Shown: piece by piece, positions 10,975 through 22,132 of the stretch
Position numbering within the stretch: the first letter of the stretch is position 1
Layout of the letters: every line of letters starts with the position of its first letter
From: Bretschneidera sinensis
Lineage: Eukaryota > Streptophyta > Magnoliopsida > Brassicales > Akaniaceae
Reading direction: 5' to 3'
DNA: 64,000 bases
Assembly: GCA_023935145.1 (NCBI GenBank)
Contig: CM043699.1
Coordinates: 70,084,138-70,148,137, forward strand
Notes under the pieces: model-generated
Seen by the model: only the letters and a program-made list of their open reading frames with translations
Database searches by the model: none
What the model was told of the DNA's origin: nothing
Position numbers and translations under genes: made by a program

Positions 10975-11842
10975 GATCCATTTCTTGCCCCTTGCTCACA
11001 CTTGAGCACACAACAAGAACATCATCATCTTGTTGTTCTTCCTTGCCATCTGAAGCCTCTTTATCCTTGGTATGGCTTCTTCCCTCATCCCTCATCTTCT
11101 CCTTGCAATCTTTCTTGAAATGGCCCTCCTTATGGCAGTAAAAGCATCTCGATGGCTTTTTCCTCTACCTCTGTCCCGGTAGTAGCCATTTATGTTACTA
11201 TGCACTCTCCTATGGCTTTCTCCTTTACCCCTGTCCCGGTAGTAGCCATGTATGTTGCTGTGCACTCTCCCATGGCTTTCTTCTCTACCTCTGTCCCGGT
11301 AATAGCCATGTATGTTGCTGTGCACTCTCCCATGGCTTTCTCCTCTACCTCTGTCCTGGTAGTAGCCATGTATGTTGCTGTGCACTCTCCCATAGCTTTC
11401 TCCTCTACCTCTACCAAGTTGCTAGCCTTTCTTTAACGAACAGCCCTTCTCCACTTGATGCACTCCTCATCTTGGCATCAAGATTATCTTACAACTCTTT
11501 ATTAGGATCCAATTTAAAAGCAAAGATTCGTTTACAAAGATATCTCTTATTAGGGAGAGTCTTGGCAAGAAACAACTCATCTAGTTTCTTCCAAATGATA
11601 GCTGAATCTTCCGTGTCTCAACACTCCCTTGTGACATTATCCGACATGTGTAGGAAGATGGTGATGTACGCCATCTTCTTCATCTCATTCCGCTGGACCT
11701 CCGTGAGACTTGCTGGAAAAGCATCATCTTCTCTAATCACTAAGTCAACCTTTTGTTGCACAAGAACCGCCTTGATCTTCGGCTTCTAAAGGGCAAAGTC
11801 TCCCTTTCCATCAAACTTCTCAGCAATGAAATTTGAACCCAT
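10975..11842 (-). pseudogene. gag: T1 copia gag with zinc knuckle
   Basis: The probable start is the ATG at 11842 on the minus strand, giving MGSNFIAEKFDGKGDFAL, the usual N terminus of this copia gag. KIKAVLVQQKVDLVI, YITIFLHMSDNVTREC, IIWKKLDELFLAKTLPNK and FKLDPNKEL follow. An arginine/glycine/tyrosine-rich repeat (11152-11415) leads to a CX2CX4HX4C knuckle (CFYCHKEGHFKKDC) near 11110-11150. Stops interrupt the N-terminal half. The protein would form the particle and bind element RNA. Confidence 0.85.
11152..11415 (-). repeat. 60-bp minisatellite inside T1 gag
   Basis: Four 60-bp units (11152-11211, 11212-11271, 11272-11331, 11332-11391) and a partial fifth. Because 60 is divisible by 3, the frame is kept and a 20-residue unit repeats, with NIHGYYRDRGR and ESHGR at its core. 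It lies just upstream of the zinc knuckle, so the expansion lengthens a basic RNA-binding-like segment. Open frames on the plus strand here are antisense artefacts. Confidence 0.92.
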
Positions 11843-12098
11843 CTTGCGGAGAAGATCCCTGATTTATGCAGCACCCATAATTGCTTTCCAACTTCTTCTA
11901 AACCTCAAGAACATGATCGAAGATTGATCTCAATACCTTTCTTGAATCACTCTCAAGAACATGATCTGATCTTGATCTTTACTCCGTTCTTGAATCACCC
12001 AAGAAGTTTGTTATTTAATTCTTGGAGTCTTGCTCCGATACCCAACTGTGCAAGCTCTGATACCACTGTTGTGGTATCTCCTCTAGCTCTGATACCAC
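11843..12098 (-). other. T1 leader with duplicated primer binding site
   Basis: TGGTATCAGAGC on the coding strand lies at 12086-12097, one base from the LTR, and matches the complement of initiator-Met tRNA. The same motif with surrounding bases occurs again about 33 bp farther inside (about 12053-12064). No ORF starts before 11842. Confidence 0.8.
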
Positions 12099-12996
12099 TA
12101 TTGGGAAACCACCTCAATGATGCCCAGGTGATGGTCTTCCAAACACCCAAGTCTAAATTGACTTGTAAAGAAAAGATACAACAACCAAAGCAAAGAAAGA
12201 AGACAAGCAATTGTTATCGAGGTTCGGCACTAGCCTACGTCCCCGTGAGTTCCTTTGAACTCTGTGCACTAAATCAATGGTTCTTACACGTTATAGCAAC
12301 TCTTTTTCAAGAATCCACAAGTTCTTGAAGGAACAAAGAATAGAGCAAGAAAGTGATAAGGTCTTAAGTTACCCTGGAACTTTCCCCCTTGGAAATTCCA
12401 CTTACAAGTCCCTTGAATCCCCTCTCTATACTACTCTCTCTTACTTTACAACCAGCCTCTCTAATGAGTCCCTCTTGTATGTTTGTATCTTTGCACTCTC
12501 ACACAATTCTCTCATTCACATGTTCTGTCACACACTTGTGTTTCACATCATTCTTGCTGTTGAGATTGAATCTAGGTGACCCTTTATATAGTGCACCAAC
12601 TTCTTGACCAATCTTGAAGGTCAATATCCACCCTTAGATCTTGAGGACTAATCAACCATAGCCTTTGATCAAGTCTAAGTGATCCTGAGCATATTGATCA
12701 TGCATCCACACACTTAACAAAAGAGGCTAAAAGCCAGCCTTAGCGTGCCCTCAGGCCACGGCTTAGAATAGGGCGCATTGCGGCCTAAGCCATGGCTGAA
12801 AACATTCCACTTTTCACCTTTCTAGTGCCGCGGCCTGGGGTAGTTTGTGTCACGTTGCACACTGGTGCTGAGCCTACTCCATGCTGGGCACTGTGGCTTG
12901 GGAAGGGTTGGGCCGTGACGCACACTGGTGTGCACACTTTGTACATGCTGAACTTCATTCTTATTCTCCCGTTTAATCCTTTGACAAACTCTAACA
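12099..12996 (-). repeat. 5' LTR of T1
   Basis: 898-bp copy of 7362-8238. Its start on the plus strand reads TATTGGGAAACC rather than TGTGGGG, so the terminal CA of the coding strand is mutated. TATA box on the minus strand at about 12583-12590. Confidence 0.85.
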
Positions 12997-13001
12997 GTTT
13001 A
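12997..13001. other. Target-site duplication, right of copia T1
   Basis: GTTTA, identical to 7357-7361. Confidence 0.85.
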
Positions 13002-13764
13002 GAACTTTAATATTTGCTCTAATTTTTCCCTTGAGATTTTTGTTGTCCATTATATTTATGGTTAACTAAATTCTCAAGTGGGGCTAGGGATGAACTTGCA
13101 CAGTAGATGGTATTTTTGTTTATTTTTTAATTTATGTATTTGATTTTCAATTACTAAAACTCTTTTGTTTTATCATTCTCAATTCATTGATGATATTTTC
13201 TTCTCCGAATAATCGTAGAATTTATTATGTTTATGGATTCAGTCATGCTTTCTCTATTGAATGGATTAGGTCTTTGATTATGTTTGGATCAATTATTTAT
13301 CTATATTGATTTAATTCTTTGCTGCAATATTGCTTCCTGAGTATATTGTCGTTGTTGGATTTTCTCAGTAGTGATAATAATTTATGTATTTTAAAAGTGG
13401 TGAATGATTTTTCAAAAGGTTACATCTGGTTTAATCTTGATTTATAAATCTACACCTTCCGATTGGGAATTTTGGGAATTGAGTTCCTAATTGAGTTATT
13501 CAATGAATTAAGAATAATTAAAATGCCAGATTTGTGCAAGGGATTCCCGACGCTTTACTGTTTGTCAAATTTGAGTACTTTCTCCGTTAGTCACTTTGCT
13601 TCACTTTAATTTGCATTTGAAAATTAATCTTTGTTCTCCATTAATCATTTAATATTTTTCTTTAGTTTCTTTGTTCCTTATACTATTCTTTAAATTTGTC
13701 TCTCTGTGGAATCGACACCCTAAAGCTGTGCTACAACTACCGCATTATTCTTTGGGCGTAATAA
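13002..13764 (+). repeat. 3' LTR of G1, second part
   Basis: Continues the LTR split by T1 and matches 2271-3045. It ends CTTTGGGCGTAATAA, where the 5' LTR ends CTTTGGGTGTGATCA. Confidence 0.85.
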
Positions 13765-14016
13765 GGTATGTATATGTTATGAAGTATAATTTGAATCCTT
13801 TGAAAAATTCAAGGAATTTAGATATGAAGTGGAAAAATAAACTGGCAAAAGAATCGAAGTTCTCCGATTTGATCAAAGAGGTGGAAGAAGCTCCATCAAC
13901 AAGCATAAAGGGGGTCTTGATCTTTCTTGATCGTAACTTCTGTAGTCTTCAACATATAACAAGTTCTAGAAGCGTAGCTTCAAACTCATTCAAGTTCTAG
14001 CTTATAACATACTTTG
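13765..14016 (+). pseudogene. Copia integrase fragment, second copy flanking G1
   Basis: Starts GGTATGTATATGTTATG directly after the G1 LTR end and is homologous to 1213-1471 over its whole length (about 12 differences in 253 bp by eye). It encodes the same frameshifted integrase segment, with KYNLNPLKN and IKEVEEAPST. At 14016 it ends in CTTTGATATT, then switches to minus-strand gag. It looks like a long duplication of the G1 target. Confidence 0.8.
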
Positions 14017-14480
14017 ATATTCAGACTATGAAAGATTGAAGAATTAAGTCACTACTTAACTCTGCATCCATACTAAAACGACTCAATTTAACTGCTCGAT
14101 ATAGTTGATCATCTTTAATCGCTCAGGGATTAATGATTATTAAAACATCCTTTCCTTAAAGAGGTTATGCTCACCATACAACTCTTATAGATAAAGCACT
14201 ATTGCATAAGAAATTTCCATCTTTTCATATTTCTTCTAAAGCTCATTAGACATAGATGTTAACATATAGCTCCTAGCACAGATGTCATCTTGCCACTTCT
14301 TTTAAGTAGCGACCACTTATTCCAGAACATTCTTAGTAATAGTTGCTGAAAGTGACTTATCAAGAAAGTACGTAATTTTCTAAAAATTGAGAATGAATCT
14401 CAAATTCCTTAGCCACTCTAGGAGAATAGAGCAGTCAGTTTGTTTGCATCAAGTGTACATGATAATGGGTTTAAACATAG
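14017..14480 (-). pseudogene. gag: Copia gag fragment (family C)
   Basis: On the minus strand the start (near 14450) gives LDANKLT, the usual beginning of a common plant copia gag. A stretch with frame changes matching WLRNLRI-type sequence follows. Near 14020-14060 SMDAELSSDLILQSF appears, the conserved block before QFIMNYNMN. The fragment is cut at 14017 by the junction with plus-strand integrase. Stops and frameshifts are frequent. The long LTR (1.64 kb) and this gag type resemble Angela/TAR-like copia, but the lineage is not certain. Confidence 0.7.
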
Positions 14481-15815
14481 TGATCTATGATGTAACAATA
14501 GATAAAATATATGTTTACTCATATTGATAACTACCATAAAGATTTGATCTTTAATTTAAACGATACTTCCCCCTATTATTTTTTATTCCTACAACCCTCA
14601 ATGTGGATAGTGGAAAACCCATTTTGAAGGTTTCCTAATGGAGATATAGATCTTATCACTTATAAGCTTCCTAGTGGGGATTAAGATCCTATCCCTCCTT
14701 TTAAAAGGTTATTACTAGAGCCAATAAAGTAAACCACTTGGTCAAACCCTAGGTAATTATTCTATGAATCTACCCCGTACATTCATGTGTTTTCAATCTT
14801 CAGACGGGTCACCATCTTCCTTGCACACTCCTTGATTTGCCTAAATAAAACCCTACCTAACTTTAGGTAACTTTACATAAATCAAATATATATAAGAAAC
14901 CTTAATTATAAGTCAAGGGGAATTACATTGGAGGGAGATAGAAATTTACATTTAAAAGTGAATAACAAAAAATAATACCATGCATTCAACCAATTGCTAA
15001 GGTCTAGGTCTAATAGTCATCCACACATACAATCATATTGCATAAATAAACAATAACAATTCTATTCTTGTTCTGACTATTATTTCATCGATTGCATTCA
15101 TAATCTTATTAAGTTTTAGAAACTTTTCTTAATCCTATTATAAACAGGATTAAGATTCCTTGAACATTACACTGCATTCTGAATCCTATTAGGTTTTAGA
15201 AACTTTATTTAATTCTATTCCAAATAGGATTAATATTCCTTGATCATTAGAATTCATAATTTCAATGTGGTAAGGATTTTGGAGTTTTAATTCCTGATCA
15301 AACTCTAATTTCTTTAAAGTTAACTTGCAATTTTGAAAAAAAAACTATTTTTTATTTGAACACTATTCGGTTTTTTAATCATATATTAAAAAATAATTCA
15401 TCCAGAACAATTTTTTTCATGCCTCTAAAATTGTCGCAATCCGATTTAAAATGAGTAAATTACACCAATTTGAAGTTGGACAAAAAAATATGTTTTACTG
15501 CATGTTTTTTACACGATTTTCACTATTTTCATCCCAAAACAATTTTTCTTTGATGCAAAATCATATTTTCATCATTAAAATTCTTTTCTATCAATCTTTA
15601 TTGATATAATATGTTTTGAAAACAATCCATAACAATTTTATCATCATCATATGACAATAATCAATTCAAAAATACATTCTTGAATTTTCTTGATCAATTG
15701 TTTCATAAACACTAATCTAACTTTTTAGATTATTAATTTGCAATCAAATGAATTTTATATCATATATTTAAATCCATAACAATATAATTAAACTCATTCT
15801 AATAATCCATAGAGT
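14481..15815 (-). other. Family C leader, non-coding
   Basis: Long AT-rich leader between primer site and gag. Homologous in inverted orientation to 1-1121. No ORF of note. Confidence 0.6.
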
Positions 15816-15829
15816 TGGCTCTGATACCA
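15816..15829 (-). other. Primer binding site, initiator-Met type
   Basis: TGGTATCAGAGCCA on the minus strand, one base from the LTR. A perfect match to the usual initiator-Met primer site of plant copia elements. Confidence 0.9.
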
Positions 15830-15830
15830 T

Positions 15831-17470
15831 TGTAAGTTTACGAGAATAGAATGCGTAGCGAAAAATTTAAAATTTATGCCCAAAGACTTAGATCCCAATA
15901 TAAATATCTATAAATCAATTAGACCGATGATCCAAATAATATTTTTATACAAGGTTAGATATTTTTTTGCCTTCAATGGAGATTCTTGTTGATCTTTGAA
16001 ATGGATTCACCAACCGTTCAAGTGTCCGGCCTCTAAGAGTATCCACAAACAAAAGTAATCTAGAATAAGGATTTTCCTTTTTGGGATGTCGAACATCATT
16101 TGAAGAAGAACAAAGAGCTGGTCAAATTTTCTAGTGAGTGATAGCCCTAAATTTTTCATCTTTTTTTTTTTTTTTTTTTTTGTGTGAGAGAGAGATTAAA
16201 ATTTATTTTTAATGTCCACAACAATTGTGTTATGTTATGTTAAGGTTTCTATCAAATAGAGCCTTTATATAGTGCATTTACTCCTAAGAGTACTAGGATT
16301 TTTAAAATTATAATTAAACCTTTGATTTAATTAATTCTTAGAAATCTCTCTCTTAGCCGATTATTTTTCTTTTTTCTCTCCATTGCCTAATTGTGTGTGA
16401 CCCCTTAAGATCAATATTGTGGTGGCAGAAGGTCATAACAATTACAAAACAACTGGATCATATCCAATTAATTAAAACTACTATTAATTTTATTTCAAAT
16501 TAATTTTTTTTAATTATTCCCTTTAATTATGAATTAAATATAATTAATTCTTAAGGGCTTCTACAAGTAATAATTGACACCTAACAATAGGTCATGACTA
16601 CCCAAACAAAATGAATTAATGTAAACCATTTCATTGACAGTTATCGTATAATTAAATTCTTCCATCATGCAATGTCACTGATTAAACCTAAAGCATGGAT
16701 TTACTGTCAAGTCTTAATTATTTAATCATATAAATCTAGATCTAAAGTCCATAACTTAACTGGTGAAATTAAAAACTCCTTTCTAATTTCCACCCCACAT
16801 TTGCCAAGGAATTTCCAAGCTATGACTTTATCAGATAACATAGGACATTCTCTCTCTTTTTCCAAGAGTGATGGATCCTCTATTGTGCACTCACATAACT
16901 CCATGTATAAGGGGTCATACCCAATAACTACTTTTTTGTGAACCATGATTAGAGTCACATTTAGATAGCATCAAAGCATGATGACCCATACACAAAATAT
17001 CCATTGTGCCTCAAATTGAAGGATCACTTGTACAACTATAACATAATAATTCCTATTGACAACCATTAAAATTTCCATTAGGAATTTCTTATTCGAGTCA
17101 GTTCGATGTACTTGTTCTCTAACAAGTACCGACATAACTTGTTTTAGTGTCTCATACACTAGTAACTATGAGATCAATCACCCTCAACTGTTTGAGGAAA
17201 CATAGTATGTACTAATTTATCCTAATTTATTAATGCCTTTCTTAGTGATCTTATGATTAGGAACATTTAATAATAAAGCTTAAGGAAAGACATCTCACTA
17301 GCATGATCTCATTATGATGCTTATTTTCATTGTTCTTATTCTTTAAGCTTTATTATGTAATGCACATATTGTGATTTGTAATGAACGTGAAAAATAAGAT
17401 GATTGCCAGTAATAATTATTTATTGTCAATAAATGAATAACATCAATTTATAAGTAACATGCCTATAACA
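15831..17470 (-). repeat. Family C copia 5' LTR, complete (1640 bp)
   Basis: On the coding strand it reads TGTTATAGGC...CTTACA, with the primer site adjoining at 15830. A run of 22 or more T lies near 16160-16182. TATATAA-like promoter sequence lies near 16262-16270 (minus). Small open frames at 16722-17159 are within the LTR and resemble no protein. Confidence 0.8.
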
Positions 17471-18540
17471 TCAAACCTCATTAGCTTGTAAGGCACACTA
17501 CTATAAGTGTATAGGTCATCATGCTTTGATGCTACTTTAATGTGACCCTAATCATGGGTTACCTTAGTGTAGCAATGTGTTATGCCCCCTAATCATGGAG
17601 GTATGTGAGTGTCTCGTCACTCTCATTAAAAGAGAGAGAATGTCCTATGTGATATAATTAAGTCATAGCTTGAAATTTTTTTGGCCAATGCGGGGTGCAA
17701 ATTAGAAAAGTGTTTCTAATTTCACCATTTAAGTTATGGACATGAGATTGAGATACATTTGATTAAATAATTAAGACTTGATAGTAAATCCATGCCTTAG
17801 GTTTAATTAGGGACATTGAATGATGGAAAGACTACATTGTACAGTAATTGACAATAGAAAAGTTCACATTAGTTCATATTATTTAGGTAGTCATGACATA
17901 CTGTTAGGTGTCAATCATAACTTATAAAAGTCTTTAAGAATTTATTGTAATTAATTCTTAAACAAGAATTAAAAGGAGTTTTAATTAAAATTAAAATTAA
18001 AAGGAGTTTTAATTAGTTGGATGTGATCTAATTGTTATGTAAAAGTTACGATCTACTGCCAATACGATATTGAACCAAATGGATCACACACAAAAAGAGT
18101 AATTATAAGAATAGATAAATTAAGGGGCCAATGGAGAGATTTTATGAATTAAATTAAACCAAAGGTTTAATTGTAATTCTAAAATCTCAGAGCCTTTAGG
18201 AGTAAAGGTTCTATATAAATAGGACTTCTGTTTGATAGAAAAAATTTAGTGATGATAATTTGTTTTTTACGATCAAATCTTAAGCTCTATCTCTCTACAA
18301 TCCATAGCCAGAAAATCCTCAGGAGCTAGCCCTCCATAATTTTTTTCACCTTAATTGGAGATCTCTAGTCCACATTGCTCATATGGATACACTTAGAGGT
18401 CGGACACTTGAATGACATGTGGACTCTTATCCAAAAGATCAACCTGAATCTTCATTGACGTATAAACTTTAGCCTTATATAGAGATTAATTGTATCATTC
18501 TAATATATCCGTTGTATTATCTATGCCAGAATACTTATAA
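17471..18540 (+). repeat. Family C LTR fragment in opposite orientation
   Basis: 17505-17940 is the inverted homologue of about 16560-16990. The piece continues through a TATA-like TATATAAATAGG at about 18213-18224 and is truncated at both ends. No gene. Confidence 0.75.
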
Positions 18541-19252
18541 TCATGCTAATGAGATGTACTTCCTCAAGCTTTATTCTTAAATTTTCCTAATAATAAGATC
18601 ACTAAGAACGACATTAACGAATTCGATAGATTAGAATATGCTATATTTCGTCAAGGAGTTTAGGGTGATGGATCTCATTCTCACAAGTGTATCAGACACT
18701 AAAAGAAGTTATGTAGGTGCTTGTTAGAGAACAGGTACACCAAACTGACTCGACTAAGTAATTCCTAATCAACATTTTACTAGCTGTTAATAGGAGTTCT
18801 TACATTGTAGTTGTACAATTATTCCTTGGACTTGAGGCACCATGGATATCTTGTCATCATGCTTTGATGATATTTAAATGTGATTCTAATCACGAGTCAC
18901 ATAAAAGTAGTAATTAGGTATGACCACTTATGTATGGAGGTATAAGAGTGTACATTAGAGGATCCATCACTCTCAGTAAAAAAGAGAGAATGTCATATGT
19001 GACATGATTAAGTTATAGCTTGAACATTCCTTGGCCAAAGTGGGGTCAAAATTAGAAAAGAGTTTCTGATTTCACAATTTAAGTTATGGATTTAAGATCA
19101 AGATACACATGATTAAATAATTAAGGCTCGACAAAAATTCCATGCCTTAGGTTTAATCAAGGATATTGCATTATGGAATGATTAAATTGTATGGTAACTA
19201 ACAATGGAAAGGTTCACATTAATTCATATTGCATGGGTAGTCATGACATATA
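18541..19252 (+). repeat. Family C LTR fragment, second plus-strand copy
   Basis: Starts CATGCTAATGAGATG and matches the first half of the LTR on its coding strand (compare 17310 back to 16600). Cut at 19252 by the start of R1. It overlaps in content with the previous fragment, so the two come from different LTR copies. Confidence 0.75.
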
Positions 19253-22132
19253 TGTAGGTACCTCCCTTTCTTGTCGGTTACCCATGCATTCAGCTCATTA
19301 CCTTAGATCACTCCCTTTGAAGAACGATGATATGACGAGGGTATGAATTACGATGAGTAGGCATATGGAAATGAGTGAAACCTATCAAGTCCAATACAAT
19401 CATTTTATAAGTAGTAAGGCGGATCCTGTTACAGTTGCACTTTTAAGTATTTAGACAAGTGGTCATTGTCATCCAAGCACAAAGCAAGGATGATAGGTAA
19501 GGAATCACCATTTGACTTTGGATAGGGTCAAATCCTTTGTCATTGGTCCACGTGAGAGATTCCGAAACTCGAAAGATTTAGGTACAATAAAATGAGGAAT
19601 TAAAGCTCCATCTCTTTTCTAGACCGGAGTTTAGCCCTATGTGTTTCAAGGAAAATTATTCAAAATATTAATTTAATTCTTATTACCATACACTAATAAA
19701 GTAAAAGCGCACATTCACAATCTGTATTCAAACAAGATGATACCGAATATTATATTTTAAATGATGTGGTAAAAGTAAATTAATATATAACTAAAAAAAG
19801 AAAAAAAGTGCTTTAAATATGGAATAAAGGAATGATAAAAATTATTTGTTGTGTGTGGATTTACAAAAAGGAAACAGATTAAAGCATGCTAATTTAAATA
19901 GGCGGACTAGACATGTGCAGATTTAATGTATGAACCAAAGGTACTTCAATAAGCATATTTAAATGAGTGTATTAAACATATGCAGGTCAGAACTAAGCTA
20001 AAAAAGTGGATTTGAATAAATGGACTAAAACCAAGCATGTGACAAAGGAGAGACTCAAAATGGCTTGTAACAAGCAAATGTCAAATGGAACTTTCAATGA
20101 TGGACCAATTGGTTTTTAAAAGAATGTGATTAACAAAAAATTAAAAAGAAAGCACATAACTTGGAAGAATTGAAATGAGCATCATAAAGGAATTAAGATA
20201 TATAAATGAACATTGAAACTAAAATGGATTTCATTAAATATAAATTAAGTTAAATTAATCCATTTTCAAGGTGGTTTAAACATATAAATCATGTATTCAT
20301 ATTATTTCACAATCAGAAGAATTTTAACCAAAATTTTTGGCTAAGGAAAGTTTTCATGTACAGGGATAATCCTCGGAGATTCCACGCACATTTTTGGATT
20401 TGGTAAGTTTAGTGGATTAGTTTGATTACATATTAGAAATCAAGTGGTGTGTGTACGACCGACTATTAGAAGATCCCTCTTGTTCCTCTTTTTTGTTTCA
20501 CTTTCCACTCTTTTCTTTCATTTTTGTATGTTAATCTTTCTTTACTATGCTTCTCTTTTTTCTCTCTCTATACTTCTATCTTTGCACTCTTCTATTTTCT
20601 CTTTTTGCTTTCTTTGTTATGCTTCTATATACTTCTCTCTTTATTATGTTTCTACCCCCTTATTATCTCTCATTCTTTGCTTATGTTAACATGGAGGTAT
20701 GGTCGGCCATGAAAAGATAACAAAAACAAAGAAAGCAATCGTATGGTCGTCCATGAGGAGAGACGAGAGATGGGTGCGATTTTTGAGGTGAAAAAAGTGA
20801 AAGTTAGAAAAGGTGCAGTGGGTTTAACAAAGAAAATAGAAGATGAAGACTTCCCCTCTTTAGGTGGCCAGTCATGAGAAGAGAGAATAGTGCAATCTTT
20901 GGCGGAAAAGTTAGAAGCTAGATTGGATAAGGTGGGTTTAACAAAGAAAAACAAGAGGAAGACTTCCTCTCTCTTGGTGGTTAGTTATATGGAGGCAGAA
21001 TGGTGCAATCTTTGAGGTGGAAAAGATGAAAGCTAGAAAGGGTAAGGTGAGTTTATCAAAGGAAAAAGAAGAGGAAGACTTCCTCTCTTTAGTACACATG
21101 TAAAGAAGAAATGGAAAAAAATTTGAGGTGAAAAAAGGTGAAAGTTTAAAGTGGTAAGATTGTTTAACAAAGCAAAAAAGAAAGAGGAAGACTTCCTCTC
21201 TTTAGGCACACATGGGAAGAAGAAATTGAACAATTTTCTTAGGTGAAAAAAGGTGTAAGCTTGAAGTGATAAGTGTGTTTAACAAAGCAAAAAAAAGAAG
21301 ACTTCTTCTCTTTAGGCACACATGTGGCTGGTCATGGAAGGAGGAAGAACAAAGGTGTTATTAACAAAGTAGAAAGGAAGAGAAAGACTTCCCATCTTTG
21401 GGCACACATGAGAAAAAGATAACGAACATTTTGTGAGGTGGAAAAAGTGAAATATTGAAGTGTTATAGTGAGTTTTACAAAGCAAAAATGGAGGGGAAGA
21501 CTTCCTTTTTGATGGCTGATTCTTGGAGGGAAAGATAGGGCAATTTTTGAGGTGATGAAGGTGGACATTGACACATGGAAAAGGGTGAGAGCTCACAAAT
21601 AAATTGTTCATTTAACAAGGAAAAAAGGGAGAAGAAAACTTCATCTTCTTTTAAACACATGGCCGACCATGAGCAATGGAAAGGTGCAAATTTTTATGTG
21701 ATGAAGGCACTATTTTTTGTCGAGGAACATTTCATTTTTTTATTCAGGAAAGGTGGACTTCGACACATAGGAAAGAGTGGCTGCTCACAAAGGAAATGTC
21801 CAATTGACAAGGTAAAGAGGGAAAAAGTAATTTTTTTTCTTCTACCACACACATGGCTGGCCATGAGGGAAGAAAAGGTGCAATTTTTTTAAGGACTTTG
21901 ACACATGGGAAATGGTGAAAGATTAAGAATAAAAATGTCCAATTAACAAGGAAAAAATGAAGAAGAAAATTTCCTCTTCTACCACTCAAATTGTCGGCCA
22001 TAAGGAAGTGGGAGGAATAAAAAAAATTATTCCAAAAGACAAAGATTGTCTTCAAAAGGTGGAATCAATCAAAAGGTGTAATGTGGTGGGTGAAATTGAA
22101 AATTCACTCACAAAATTAGATAGTCTTCTTGG
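19253..22132 (-). repeat. Family R LTR, copy R1 (truncated)
   Basis: Plus-strand start TGTAGGTACC corresponds to an LTR end ...TACA on the coding strand. Related copies start at 22133 and 41157. R1 lacks the terminal GGGTGTCTACA block and stops at 22132 against R2. It contains a pyrimidine-rich tract (20460-20690), then at least eight related modules of about 90-140 bp (20840-22000), each with a (G)AAGACTTCCTC box, a CACATGG...CCATG box and TTTAACAAAG. No gene; open frames here differ between copies. Confidence 0.75.

Larger units (their letters stand above)
7362..12996 (-). mobile_element. Copia retrotransposon T1, complete but defective, nested in G1 LTR
   Basis: A 5635-bp element on the minus strand with LTRs at both ends. 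Internal order on the minus strand is initiator-Met primer site, gag, protease, integrase, RT, RNase H, as in Ty1/copia. It is bracketed by GTTTA duplications and splits the 3' LTR of G1, so it is younger than G1. Its proteins are closely related to those of T2 (42161-48262, plus). In-frame deletions in RT and RNase H and stops in gag show that it cannot move on its own. Confidence 0.9.

Noticed and set aside
11152..11436. Ser/Val-rich plus-strand open frame in the T1 minisatellite
   Set aside because: It is the antisense of the in-frame gag repeat and is open only because of the 60-bp period.
20840..22000. Regularly spaced repeats suggestive of a CRISPR array
   Set aside because: Units are diverged, spacers are homologous to each other, and the context is a plant LTR.
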